Origin: Butyriboletus loyo
Taxonomy: Eukaryota > Basidiomycota > Agaricomycetes > Boletales > Boletaceae
Direction of reading: 5' to 3'
Assembly: GCA_038093515.1 (NCBI GenBank)
Contig: JBBPSI010000231.1
Span: forward strand, 1-37,276
Length of the DNA stretch: 37,276 nt
The notes beneath the pieces were generated by a model, which saw only the letters and a list, made by a program, of their open reading frames with translations, did not search any database and was not told the origin of the DNA. Shown piece by piece: positions 19,337 through 29,619 of the stretch (positions within the stretch are counted from its first letter, which is position 1; every line of letters starts with the position of its first letter). Made by a program: the position numbers and the translations under genes.

Positions 19337-22300
19337 TTACTGAGAAGATGGGGAAGGAAAATCCTTGGGGTGGCACAGCTTATAAGCCTTGAGCAAGGCC
19401 TGCGCATGGACCAGGTTCCCATTTGGTTCCCAGGTGTTCTCTGCTGCAGAGTATCCTTTCCAGGATACAAGGAATTGGCGGCGTCCCTTGGATCCGTGAT
19501 GGGATAAGATCCTATCGATCTCGTATTCTTCATCTCTGTCTATTTCTTCCGGAGGGGGGTTTGTGAAATTGGGGCCATGCTCCGCAGTTTCACGATAAGG
19601 AGTCAGGAGTGACGCATGGAAGACATCATGAATCTTCCAGGTCGGCGGTAGTCGGAGCCTGTATGCCACAGGGGAGATAACCTGTGCGATCTCAAATGGT
19701 CCTTCCCGTCTTGGGGTGAGCTTCTTTGACGGGTACCTGAGTCTCAGGTTGCGTCCTTCGAGCCAAACCTTATCTCCTGTCTTCCACGGGCGGAACTTGG
19801 AGGAGATCCATTCCTTCATCAATCGTTGTGCCTTCTCATGGGCTTCCAGGGCTTCTGTTTGGGCTCCCGTGAGTTCCGAGAGTCTGGACTCGAGGGTGGG
19901 GAGGAAAGTCTTTCCGATTGGAGGATAAGACCTCGGTTCATACCCGACCATCAGGGAGAAGGGGGTCACGTTGGTCAAGGAGTGGGTCATTGAGTTGTGG
20001 GAAAACTCAGCCATAGGGAGTAGTTCGGCCCATCGTTCTGGGTGACCGTCACAGAAGATCCTTAGATATGTTTCCAGTTCCTGGTTGACTCGCTCAGTTT
20101 CTCCATCAGGTTGAGGATGGTATGCAGAGGAGAGGGCGAGGTCGTAGTCTAGGAGCCTTGCGAGTTCTCTGGCGAAGGCAGAGGCAAACTGAGGGCCTTG
20201 ATCGGAGATGCAGCGGGAGTGGAGGCCAAATCGGAGGAAGACTGTTTTGAAAAATAACTTGGCAACTCCTGCCGCGTCGATGTCTTTGTTGCAAGGGGAA
20301 TAAATTACCCCCTTCATAAGCCCATGGTCTACCATGACCATGACTGAATCATAACCCAGGGAAAGGGGGAGACCGGTGATGAGGTCAATGGAAACCTGTT
20401 CAAAAGGATGAGAGGCCTGGCTGGCTAGGGGAGTCAGAGGGGGAATGGTGGGATGGGTGTTGACTTTGTGCACCTGGCAAAGCCACCAGAAACACATTGC
20501 CATGCGGCACCATATTTGCACCAGGTTTGGGTGGTTGCCAGGTGTTATAATTGTATCTCTTATAACTATCTTTTGCGTTCGGACTTCGTCATATTTCTCT
20601 TTCAAAGGTCACGTGACTTAGCGCACGTGATCGTGGGATTATACATGTGACCACAGGCTGACTAAGCATATGATGTCATGGTCCAGACTGGCCCAGACTC
20701 TATGACGTCACGCCTCATGTATTTAATCTCCGTTTGCTTCTCTTCTTTTTGATCACCGTCGACTTCTATTTCCCATCATCGTCGACTCGTGACTCCTTCG
20801 TATATACATGTATAGTAACTAGTCTCATGCACTGCATGGTCTGTGCGCATTCCCTTGTAATATAAAAGGGCTTGTGGTTGTGGCTAGGATTCCCTAGCTT
20901 TAACCACTTGTCTATTCGCTGGCAACAGTTGAGAGATTAAGGTCTAAGCTATTCCTCATTACCATCGCCAGTACTTGTGTAGTACTGCAACAGTTGCGGA
21001 ACCCCGTGTGCCTTGATAACTTCGTTGTCATAACAGACCTTCATGCAAGGATTGTATGAGGTCGATGCGAGCCACCTCTGGGATGTACCGCTTCTTCTGG
21101 AAGTACAACTCTTTGCCATCGAAATCCCAATCCCCGGCGTTCATCTTGGGAAAGAGAGGGGAATCCTCATAGAGTGCCTGCATGCACCGTTTAATCATGG
21201 GATCACTGGGGGAGGAGGCAGCAATCTTTTCTGTGAGAGCAAGGTCAATTTTCCTTGCGAACAGGTTATTGGGAAGAAGGGTGACCTCCTGGTTGTCGGT
21301 GGAGGTGTTGACGTCATCTCGTCGAGACAGGGCATCTGCAGGACCCATCTGCATGCCAGGGATGTGGTGGAAATGCAGGTCAAAATCCTGCAGGAACATC
21401 AGCCAGCGGGCTTGCCGGCGGGATAGCTTGTTAGGTTGGCGGAAGTAGGTGAGGTTCTTGTGGTTGGTGAGGACCTCCACCTGATGGCCCGTGCCCCGAA
21501 GATAATGGCGCCATTCTTCCAGGGCATGGATGACCACGAGCAACTCACGATCGTAGATATCATAGTTGCGCTCAGCTGGCGAGAGCGTCTTTGAGAGATA
21601 GGCGCAAGGATGCAAGTCACCATTGACATCCTTCTGCATGAGTACTGCCCTGGTGGCAGTAAGGGAGGTATCGGTCATGATGGCGAACAGTTCGGTGACA
21701 TCAGGCATGGAGAGGACGGGTTGGCGTAGGAATGACTGTTTGATTGCCTGGAATGCTTGCTCACAGGCAGGGGTCCAAGCCCATGAGGTGTTTTTCTTTG
21801 TCAGGTCATGGAGTGGCTTCGCGATGTGGGAGAAGTCCTGGATGAACCTTCGGTAGAAATTGCAGAACCCGATGAAGGACCTGACTGCCTTCACCGAGGT
21901 AGGGGGGTTCCATTTGCGAATCGCTTTCAGCTTGGTGGGGTCCATCTTGACCTGTCCTTCCTGGACCATCATTCCAAGGTATTCCACTTCTTCGGTGTCA
22001 AATGAACATTTCTCCAGTTTGAGGAACAGTTTGTGTTCCCTCAATCTTTCCAAGACACGGACAGTCCGCACCTCATGTTCAGACGTGGTGGCTGAATGGA
22101 TCAGAAGATCGTCCATGTAGATAATCAGCCATCCTTCGGCCATGAGGTCGCCGAAGATGTGGTCCATCAGCGCCTGGAACGTAGCGGGGGAGTTGCAGAG
22201 TCCAAAGAACATCACTGTGGGTTCGAACAGCCCTTGGGGAGTGATGAATGCTGCTTTCCAGCGGTCATTTGGTTTGATGAGGACATTGTTATATCCCCAG

Positions 22301-23343
22301 CGGATATCCATCTTAGTGAAGATTTTCGACCCTTTGAGATGGTCGACGAGGTCGGAGATGAGAGGAAGAGGGTAGGCATTCTTGACCGTATGAGAGTTCA
22401 GGTACCGGTAGTCCTGACAAGGGCATAGCGAGCCATCCTTCTTGGATACGAAGAAGAAGGGGGCTGCTTGAGGGGACTTGGAAGGGGTGATCTTCCCAGA
22501 CTTGAGGTGTTCTTCAACGAACGCCTTGCATGCCTCCGATTCCTTTGGGTTCAGAGGATAGACCTTGGCAACTTTCGGAACAAAGTCTTTGTCAAGGTCA
22601 ATGGCATGGTCGAACGACCTGGATGGGGGTAACTCCTCGGTGTTCTTCTTGTCAAAAACGTCCGCGAAGGATTTGAACGGGGTTGGGAGAACTGCTTTCT
22701 CTTTGACGGCTTGGGAGGCGATCTCGGTGGCGATGGTTGCTTTTCTGACAGGGTAAGCTTCCCTTGCTGAAGCATCTACTCGCTTCTTCCAGAGCTTGGC
22801 GATCTTGGAGTCTGGGTCCAAGTCCAGGTACCGTACTAGGTAACGCTGAGCGATTGCCCGAGGGGAGTCATGTCGGGGCTTCTTTATTTGATCTGGGAGA
22901 TCGATGTGGCCAGTGGCCCAATCTATTACCGGGTTGGCTTCTCTTAACCACGGTAGTCCCAGGATCATGTTTTCTTTTCCAATGTTGAGGACTAGGAAGC
23001 TCCGTTCCTCCTCGGTTTCTCCAATCCTGATGGAGATGGTGACCTTGTGTCATATGACTCCTCCTTGGTTGTTTGACCCATCCACGTTCTGCGCACTGAG
23101 TGGCTTGGGTAGCCGTTCCATCGGCAATTTCTTTCGCTTCACTAGATCTCGGTCTATGAAGCATCCGCTTGTGCCACTGTCCACCAGGGCGAATGTGTCG
23201 ACGATTTGTCCCCCTTCATGCGCGAAAATTGACACAGGGACTCGAATTGATTGCACATGGGGATTTGATAAAACTACAGGGGCGATTACATGGAGAGGCG
23301 AAGACGTCGAAACTTCCCTCTCTTCTAAAAATCCTTTGGCCAA
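19337..23343 (-). pseudogene. pol: Copy C pol, interrupted by a solo LTR
   Basis: Pol starts at ATG 23341-23343 inside the end of gag (19-nt overlap, -1 frame). Protease shows VDSGTSGCFIDRD, RT keeps YMDDLLI, and RNase H has TNHKNL where active copies have TDHKNL, so a catalytic Asp is lost. Other decay includes TGA near 23050 and SLCPCQDYRYLN (Cys for Arg). A family-1 LTR (20543-21035) separates RNase H from integrase, and about 45 bp around the integrase zinc site are missing. The rest of integrase (SIDLITGLP, ISDQGPQF, YHPQPDGETE) and the chromodomain (FLVSWKGYSAAENTWEP) follow to the stop at 19337. Confidence 0.93.
20543..21035 (+). repeat. Family-1 solo LTR inside copy C (493 bp)
   Basis: It runs TGTTATAATTG to GTCATAACA, in + orientation, opposite to its host. 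Module: GGTCTGTGCGC at 20838-20848, 12 nt, TATAAAAG at 20861. The flanks are CCAGG and GACCT, not a duplication. The host alignment continues on both sides with only a small loss, so part of the duplication has probably been deleted. Confidence 0.93.
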
Positions 23344-24332
23344 GCTTCGGCCACTTTGGTTGCTGCAATGGGCAGCCTTTCTTCATCATTGTTGAAACAT
23401 GCTTTGAGCATGTTCAGGACATCGTCCTGCTGGGTGCCTCGACCTTTCAACTCAGACAGGTAGTCGATGAGTGGGGAGGGCTTTGGTTCAGGGGGTGTGA
23501 CGACAGCGGCACACATGTGTTGGGGGTTGCGAGGGGGACGAGGAGGTGGTCCTCGGGAGTTCTGTCCATTGCGAGGGGAGTGAGGATGGTTGGTGGAGTG
23601 ACAGCCGACTTGGTGGCAGATGAAGCATTTGTTCTGCTTCATGTACTCCGCACGTTGTATGGGAGTAAGTCGGACGGCGTCTACGTCCATGGCATTGGGG
23701 TCCCTTCGGTTGGACGAGGGCTTGGACGAGGGCTTGGATGAGGAGGAGAAGGTGGGAATGTAGCGCTTCCCTGCGTGGAGGTCATCAATCTGTTTATGCT
23801 GTGCGTGGAAGGCAGAGGTTTTATTGGCCCAACCGGCGAGAGTGGTGGGGACTTTCTCACACGAGAGAACAGCTTCGGCGAGGCAGAGGTCAAGTCCATG
23901 GATGAACCACTCAATGAGTGCTTTCTTGTCGGTGATTCCAGACTTGGCTGCAAGGAGCTGGAACTCCGTGACGTAGGTGTCGTAGCCGTCCTTGCAGTTG
24001 GCTTTGTTCTGGGTGAGGTTCCCCAGGTCAATTCAGGCACTTTCCCCTATGTCAAAGGGGTGGAAGACTCTCTGGAAGTCCTCGCAGACTGTCTTGAATT
24101 CTTTTTGTTGTTCGGTGGGGTGCCCATCTAGGGCGAGGGCCATCCAGCCTTCTGAGAACGTCTTTCCTTTGCCTTCGCTCATTTTCATGAGGAGGGCGCT
24201 GATCTTTGACTTATTGTCAGGGAAGGCTGTCTGATTTGCATCGAAGTAGGTATGCATGGTGAGGAGCCATCGGGAGGCATCCTCGTTCAGGCCGGAGAAG
24301 TCCTTGGGAACAATGTTTTTCTTTTCAGACAT
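23325..24332 (-). pseudogene. gag: Copy C gag, one TGA stop
   Basis: ATG at 24330-24332 begins MSEKKNIVPKDFSGLNEDAS, equivalent to the AUG start of gag in E and F. An in-frame TGA at 24033-24035 stands where E has SARIDLG (Arg). The frame otherwise continues through FHAQHKQIDDL and MDVDAVRLTPIQRAEY to the zinc knuckle CFICHQVGCHSTNH, and stops at 23325. The knuckle is C-x2-C-x4-C-x4-H: Cys and His are swapped relative to the usual CCHC order. This order is kept in all four family-2 copies. Gag packages element RNA; this copy is inactive. Confidence 0.9.
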
Positions 24333-24354
24333 GTCGTTGTCATTGTCGCTCAGG

Positions 24355-24366
24355 TAAGGGTGTTTA
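24355..24366. other. Head-to-head junction of copies C and D
   Basis: Left of about 24355 the sequence is the reverse complement of the gag leader of family 2. From 24366 it is the + strand of gag beginning two thirds of the way in. Roughly 11 bp between them are unassigned. No LTR lies at the junction, so both elements lost their 5' ends here. Confidence 0.75.
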
Positions 24367-24711
24367 CTTACTCCAGTACAACGTGCGGAGTACATGAAAC
24401 AGAACAAATGTTTCATCTGCCACCAAGTCGGATGCCGATCAACCAACCACCCTCGTCCTCCTCGCAACGGGCAGAACTCCCGAGGACCACCCTCTCGCCC
24501 CCCTCGCAACCCTCAGCGCACACGCGCCGCCGTCGTCACGCAACAAGAACCCAAGCCCTCCCCACTCGTCGACTATCTGTCCGAGTTGAAAGGTCGAGGC
24601 ACCCAACAAGAAGATGTCTTGAACGTCCTCAAGGCATGCTTCAACGAAGATGAAGAAAAGCTGCCCGTCGCAGCAACCAAGGTGGCCGAAGAATGGCCAA
24701 AGGATTTTTAG
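24366..24711 (+). pseudogene. gag: Copy D gag, C-terminal fragment
   Basis: The fragment starts at the head-to-head junction and covers the last part of Gag: QRAEYMKQNKCFICHQVGC with the C-x2-C-x4-C-x4-H knuckle, a P/R-rich basic tail, and YLSELKGRGTQQEDVLNVLK to the stop TAG after EEWPKDF. The N-terminal two thirds, including the capsid-like region, are absent. Confidence 0.9.
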
Positions 24712-27700
24712 AAAGGAGGGAAGTTTCGACGTCTTCGCCTCCTCTTGTAATCGCCCCTGTAGTTTTATCGAATCCCAATGCGCAATCAATCCGAGTTCCA
24801 GTATCGTTATTCGCGCACGAAGGGGGACAAATCGTCGACACATTCGCCCTGGTAGACAGCGGCGCTAGCGGATGCTTCATAGATCGCGATCTAGTGAAGC
24901 GAAAGAAACTGCCGATGGAACGGCTACCCAAACCACTCAGTGCCCAGAACGTGGACGGGTCAAACAACCAAGGAGGAGTCATCAGGTACAAGGTTAACAT
25001 CTCCATCAGGATTGGAGAGACCGAGGAGGAACGGAGTTTCCTAGTCCTCAACATAGGAAAAGAAAACATGATCCTGGGATTGCCGTGGCTACGAGAGGCC
25101 AACCCGGTAATAGATTGGGCCACTGGCCACATCGATCTCCCTGATCAAATCAAGAAGCCCCGACACGACTCCCCTCGGGCAATCGCTCAACGGTACCTGG
25201 TACGGTACCTTGACTTGGACCCAGACTCCAAGATCGCCAAGCTCTGGAAGAAGCGAGTAGACGCTTCAGCAAGGGACGCCTACCCTGTTAGAAAGGCAAC
25301 CATCGCGACCGAAATCGCCGCCCAAGCCGTCAAGGAGAAAGCAGTTCTCCCTACCCCGTTCACCGTCTTTGCGGACGTTTTTGACAAAAAGAACACCGAG
25401 GAGTTACCCCCGTCCCGGTCATTCGACCACGCCATCGACCTCGATAAAGACTTCGTACCCAAAGTCGCCAAGGTCTATCCTCTGAACCCGAAGGAATCAG
25501 AGGCATGTAAGGCGTTCGTCGAGGAACACCTCAAGTCGGGGAAGATTACTCCCTCCAAGTCCCCTCAGGCCGCCCCTTTCTTCTTCGTATCCAAGAAAGA
25601 TGGCTCGCTACGCCCCTGCCAGGACTACCGGTACCTGAACTCCCATACCGTCAAAAACGCCTACCCTCTCCCTCTCATCTCCGACCTCGTTGATCGTCTC
25701 AAAGGGTCCAAAATCTTCACAAAAATGGACATCCGCTGGGGATATAACAATGTCCTCATCAAGCCGAATGACCGCTGGAAAGCGGCCTTCATCACTCCCC
25801 AAGGGCTGTTCGAACCCACCGTGATGTTCTTCGGCCTCTGCAACTCCCCAGCGACGTTCCAGGCTTTGATGGACCACATCTTCGGCGACCTCATGGCAGA
25901 AGGGTGGCTGATCATCTATATGGACGACCTTTTGATCCACTCCGCCACCTCTGCAGAACACGAGGCCCGTACGATCCGCGTCCTGGAACGGCTCAGAGAG
26001 CACAAGTTATTCCTCAAGCTGGAGAAATGTTCGTTCGATGCTGAGGAAGTCGAATACCTCGGAATGATGGTCCGAGAAGGGCAGGTCAAAATGGACCCCA
26101 CCAAGTTAAAAGCCATTCGCGAATGGAACCCCCCGACCTCAGTGAAGGCAGTCAGATCCTTCATTGGGTTCTGCAATTTCTACAGGAGATTTATCCAGGA
26201 CTTCTCCCACATCGCTAAACCCCTTCACGATCTGACCAAGAAGAACTCCCCATGGGCATGGACCCCGGCTTGCGAACAGGCGTTCCAAGCAATCAAACAG
26301 TCGTTCTTGAGACAGCCTGTCCTCTCCATGCCCGATGTCACGAAACCGTTCGCCGTTATGACGGACGCCTCCCTCACTGCTACTGGAGCAGTACTCATGC
26401 AAAAGGATGTCAATGGCGACCTGCATCCTTGTGCCTACCTGTCAAAGACGCTCTCACCCGCAGAGCGCAACTACGATATCTATGATCGCGAGTTGCTCGC
26501 GGTCATTCACGCATTAGAAGAATGGCGACACTACCTGCGAGGTACTGGTCACCAGGTCGAGATTCTCACCGACCATAAGAATCTCACGTACTTTCGACAA
26601 CCGAACAAGTTGTCTCGCCGACAAGCACGTTGGCTCATGTTCCTGCAGGATTTCGACCTGCACTTCCATCACATTCCGGGTACTCAGATGGGCCCTGCCG
26701 ATGCCTTGTCCCGCCGCGACGATGTTGACACCTCCACCGACAACCAGGAGGTCACCCTTCTCCCAGAAAATCTCTTCGCTCGCAAGATCGACGTCGCTCT
26801 TGCCGAAAAGATTGCCGCCTCCACCCCCAGCGACCCTATGATTAAACGCTGCATGCAAGCTCTTTACGAAGACTCCCCACTCTTCCCCAAAATGAACGCT
26901 GGGGACTGGGACTTCGATGGCAAAGAGTTATATTTCCGCAAAAAGCGCTACATCCCCGAGGCGGTGCAGGTCGACCTCATCCGCTCCCTGCACGAAAGTC
27001 CCGCTGGCGGTCACGGAGGTATATTCCGTACCCAGAACATGGTGCAACGCGATTATTGGTGGCCTGGAATGGCTAATTTGGTCCGCCGCTTTGTTTCTGG
27101 ATGCGCCGTCTGTCAGGCGCACAAAGTTAATACCCATCCCACCGTCCCTCCTCTCACTCCGCTGGCCAGCGTGGCCTCTCGTCCCTTTGAACAGGTCTCG
27201 GTTGATCTCATCACCGGACTTCCTCCGTCTTTAGGATATGATTCAGTCATGGTCGTGGTAGACCATGGGCTTACGAAGGGGGTAATTTATTCCCCTTGCA
27301 ACAAAGACATTGACGCGGCAGGAGTCGCCAAGTTATTTTTCAAGACCGTCTTCCTACGATTCGGCCTCCACTCTCGCTGCATCTCCGACCGAGGTCCCCA
27401 ATTCGCATCCGCCTTCGCTAGAGAACTCGCAAGGCTCTTAGACTACGACCTCGCCCTCTCCTCCGCGTACCACCCACAGACTGACGGAGAAACGGAACGA
27501 GTCAACCAGGAGCTAGAAACGTACCTTCGAATCTTCTGTGATGGCCACCCGGAACGATGGGCCGAACTCCTTCCCATGGCCGAATTCTCTCATAACTCCA
27601 TGACTCACTCGTCAACCAACGTGATGCCCTTCTCCCTGATGGTCGGGTATGAGCCGAGGTCTTATCCTCCAATCGGAAAGATGTTTCTCCCCGCCCTCGA

Positions 27701-28253
27701 GTCCAGACTCTCGGAACTCACGGGAGCCCGAACGGAGGCTTTAGAAGCTCACGAAAAAGCACGCTGATTGATGAAGGAACGGATCTCGTCCAAGTTCCGC
27801 CCGTGGAAGACAGGAGATAAGGTTTGGCTCGAAGGGCGTAACCTTCGACTTAGGTACCCGTCCAAGAAGCTCGCCCCAAGACGGGAAGGACCATTCGAGA
27901 TCGCACAGGTTGTCTCTCCTGTGGCGTACAGACTCCGATTGCCGCCGACCTGGAAGATCCATGACGTCTTCCATGCGTCGCTCCTCACCCCTTATCGTGA
28001 AACTGCAGAACATGGTCCGAATTTCACAAACCCTCCTCCGGAAGAAATAGACGGAGATGAAGAGTACGAGATCGATCGGATCCTATCCCATCGCGGCTCA
28101 AAGGGACGCCGTCAATTCCTTGTTTCCTGGAAAGGATACTCCGCAGCGGAAAACACCTGGGAGCCGAATGGGAACTTGGTCCATGCGCAGGCTCTGCTTA
28201 AGGCTTATAAGCTGCGTCACCCCAAGGATTTTCCCTCCCCATCTTCTCAGTAA
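24693..28253 (+). pseudogene. pol: Copy D pol, one TGA stop
   Basis: Pol starts at ATG 24693 within the end of gag and is colinear with the intact 1186-aa Pol of E. It has protease VDSGASGCFIDRD, RT YMDDLLI, RNase H TDASLTATGAVL and TDHKNLTYF, integrase SVDLITGLP, ISDRGPQF and YHPQTDGETE, and a chromodomain FLVSWKGYSAAENTWEP ending at 28253. The only lesion is TGA at 27765-27767, where E has CGA (Arg) in ARRLMKE. The catalytic residues are intact, so this copy was disabled by a single CpG transition and by loss of its 5' end. Confidence 0.94.
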
Positions 28254-28262
28254 ACAAACGAA

Positions 28263-28791
28263 ATGGCTATTCCCCCCGCTGAAAACAACGCCCCGCTTCC
28301 GGCTCAACCCCCCGTCCGCTCTTCTCGTCTCCCAGTTTCGTCTCGCCGCGTCCTCTACGCCGCCGTCTTGGAAAATCCCGTCGCCACCTACGCCCTAGAG
28401 CAGCATATGGACTTCACTGGAGACTATGTCCTCCGCACCCTCGCTAGCCTCTACCGCTCCTACGCCCTCGCCCGTACCGTCCACACTCGTCTCTGCCCCG
28501 ACAACCAGCCGCCGGTGTACACCACCGCCCTAGAGACCTCCTTGATGGAGGCTAGGGGGTACACGTTAGACATCCTTCATGCAGAAGGATTTGGTTATGT
28601 CGTCGACCAGCTCCTCCCCGGCATCCTCGCGCCCGTCCTGCGCCCCATCCTCGTCGCCCTCGCTCCTAGAGAGCGAGAATTTTATTTTCAGTCCAACGAC
28701 CGCATCGGGTTCTTGCGCCCCACCGCTCGCGGCCCCAATCCCCCTCCTCGTCCTGCCGCGGAAGGATCTCCTCCGCCACTACCTGTTCCTG
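28263..28791 (+). pseudogene. Copy D ORF3, cut at codon 176 by copy E
   Basis: ATG at 28263 lies 9 nt after the pol stop. Over the first 358 bp it differs from the ORF3 of E by about 33 nucleotides but only three residues (at about 22, 48 and 87), the pattern of purifying selection. Over the next 169 bp only two differences are seen, with a 119-bp identical run. It ends at TCCTG, where the 5' LTR of E begins. The zinc knuckles are missing from this segment. Confidence 0.9.
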
Positions 28792-29219
28792 TGTTACGGT
28801 AGTACTTTACTTTTTCTCTCCACTACCGTTAGGACTCTTACATTCGCCTAGCCTTCTGCTAGTTCCTGTTGAACGGTAACAACCGTTCGTACTTAGTCAT
28901 CACTTCCCGCGCACGGACGCACTTTCTTTCATACTCCAGAACGTTCTAGAGTATATTTTCCTCGTTTGTACTTTTGCTCTCGCAACCCGATTAGGGAGCA
29001 TGGTCTGTGCGCAGACCACAGTAGTATAAAGCCACGGTCTTTACACCCTGTAGCAGTATCTAGTTCTACGCAGTAACCTGCTAGCAATTAGTTTCACTCC
29101 AGACTCTTAGTGTGCGCACTAAGACATAGTCTGAGACCCAGCTCAGAAACGTTTCACGAGTCTCGAGGCCACTCCAGAGTGCCTCCTCGCTGTTCTAGTT
29201 GTTAGCGCCCAGCGTAACA
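28792..29219 (+). repeat. 5' LTR of copy E (428 bp)
   Basis: It runs TGTTACGGTAG to CCCAGCGTAACA. ATCTAGTTCT at 29058-29067, 33 nt after the TATA start, marks the likely transcript start. The left flank is TCCTG inside the ORF3 of D. It is about 97% identical, in the first 136 bp, to the LTR of F. Confidence 0.95.
29002..29030 (+). promoter_or_regulatory. LTR promoter module GGTCTGTGCGC-N12-TATAAA
   Basis: GGTCTGTGCGC (29002-29012) is followed by exactly 12 nt and TATAAA (29025-29030). The first part forms a near-palindrome GGTCTGTGCGCAGACC. The same motif and spacing occur in the LTRs of two other families in this window. It is probably the core promoter of the element. Confidence 0.75.
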
Positions 29220-29221
29220 AA

Positions 29222-29231
29222 AGAACTAGAT
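29222..29231 (+). other. Self-primer binding site of copy E
   Basis: AGAACTAGAT, 2 nt inside the 5' LTR, is the exact reverse complement of ATCTAGTTCT at 29058-29067, the predicted first bases of the mRNA. The same pair occurs in copy F. This matches the known Tf1 self-priming mechanism. Confidence 0.72.
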
Positions 29232-29619
29232 CTTCACCTCGCTTCTGCTCTTCAGCAGTAAAGCCGCCCTCCCCTCGCCCACCATTTCCATCCAACGTCC
29301 CAGACGCGTCGGCCGTTCTTTCCGTGTTCCTTCTCCTGAACCGGAACCCATCGTCGTCGACAATCCATCGCCGCCACACTCTCCCGCCCCGCCAAACCCT
29401 GAACCCCAGTTTTCCCCTCTGCCCCAGCTTGACCCCGAACCCTCTTACCAACCCGAGGACCAGGGTCTAGGGCAGGAAGACGAGTCAGCACCCAGCGACG
29501 ACGGATATAGCGACGATTGGCTCGACAGAACCCCCCACGTTTCCCCACACAACTCCCGCTCCCCCTCCCCACCGTATTTCCCACCCGCAGATCCCTCGGA
29601 CAACAAAGACGACGACGAG
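29230..29619 (+). other. Open frame without AUG, in frame with gag (possible N-terminal extension)
   Basis: The frame is open for 130 codons from the TAG at 29227-29229 to the gag AUG. It encodes a basic start (IQRPRRVGRSFR) and then a proline- and acid-rich region (DDGYSDDWLDRTP). No AUG of any frame occurs from the predicted transcript start to 29620. Against copy F, 22 codons differ, 15 of them synonymously, with no indels. Initiation could use a near-cognate codon such as CTG at 29245-29247, as in the glyco-Gag of murine leukaemia virus, or splicing into the pyrimidine-rich TTCAG near 29254. Confidence 0.55.

Larger units (their letters stand above)
17612..24362 (-). mobile_element. Family-2 chromovirus copy C, decayed, 5' end missing
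   Basis: The minus strand holds gag, pol, ORF3, polypurine tract and 3' LTR, in that order from right to left. The 5' LTR and leader are missing at a head-to-head junction with copy D, and a family-1 solo LTR interrupts integrase. It is more diverged from D, E and F than those are from each other. The left flank next to the LTR is ATAAA. Confidence 0.93.
24366..28791 (+). mobile_element. Family-2 chromovirus copy D, 5'-truncated, interrupted by E
   Basis: It contains the last third of gag, a nearly intact pol and the first 176 codons of ORF3, where the LTR of E begins. Its 5' LTR and most of gag are missing. Its own 3' part is either beyond the window or has been fused to E (see the chimera finding). 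Confidence 0.92.

Noticed and set aside
23700..23740. Short tandem repeat in gag of C (GGACGAGGGCTT units) as a CRISPR or satellite
   Set aside because: Only two in-frame copies encoding a repeated SKPS-like segment; a local duplication in gag.
23169..23741. 190-codon plus-strand open frame opposite gag of copy C (similarly 18217-18672)
   Set aside because: Antisense shadow of recognisable gag and ORF3; compositional, with no domain.
17612..28791. Inverted arms as terminal repeats of one large DNA transposon
   Set aside because: Each arm is a gypsy element with its own gag, pol and ORF3; there is no transposase and no target duplication around the pair.
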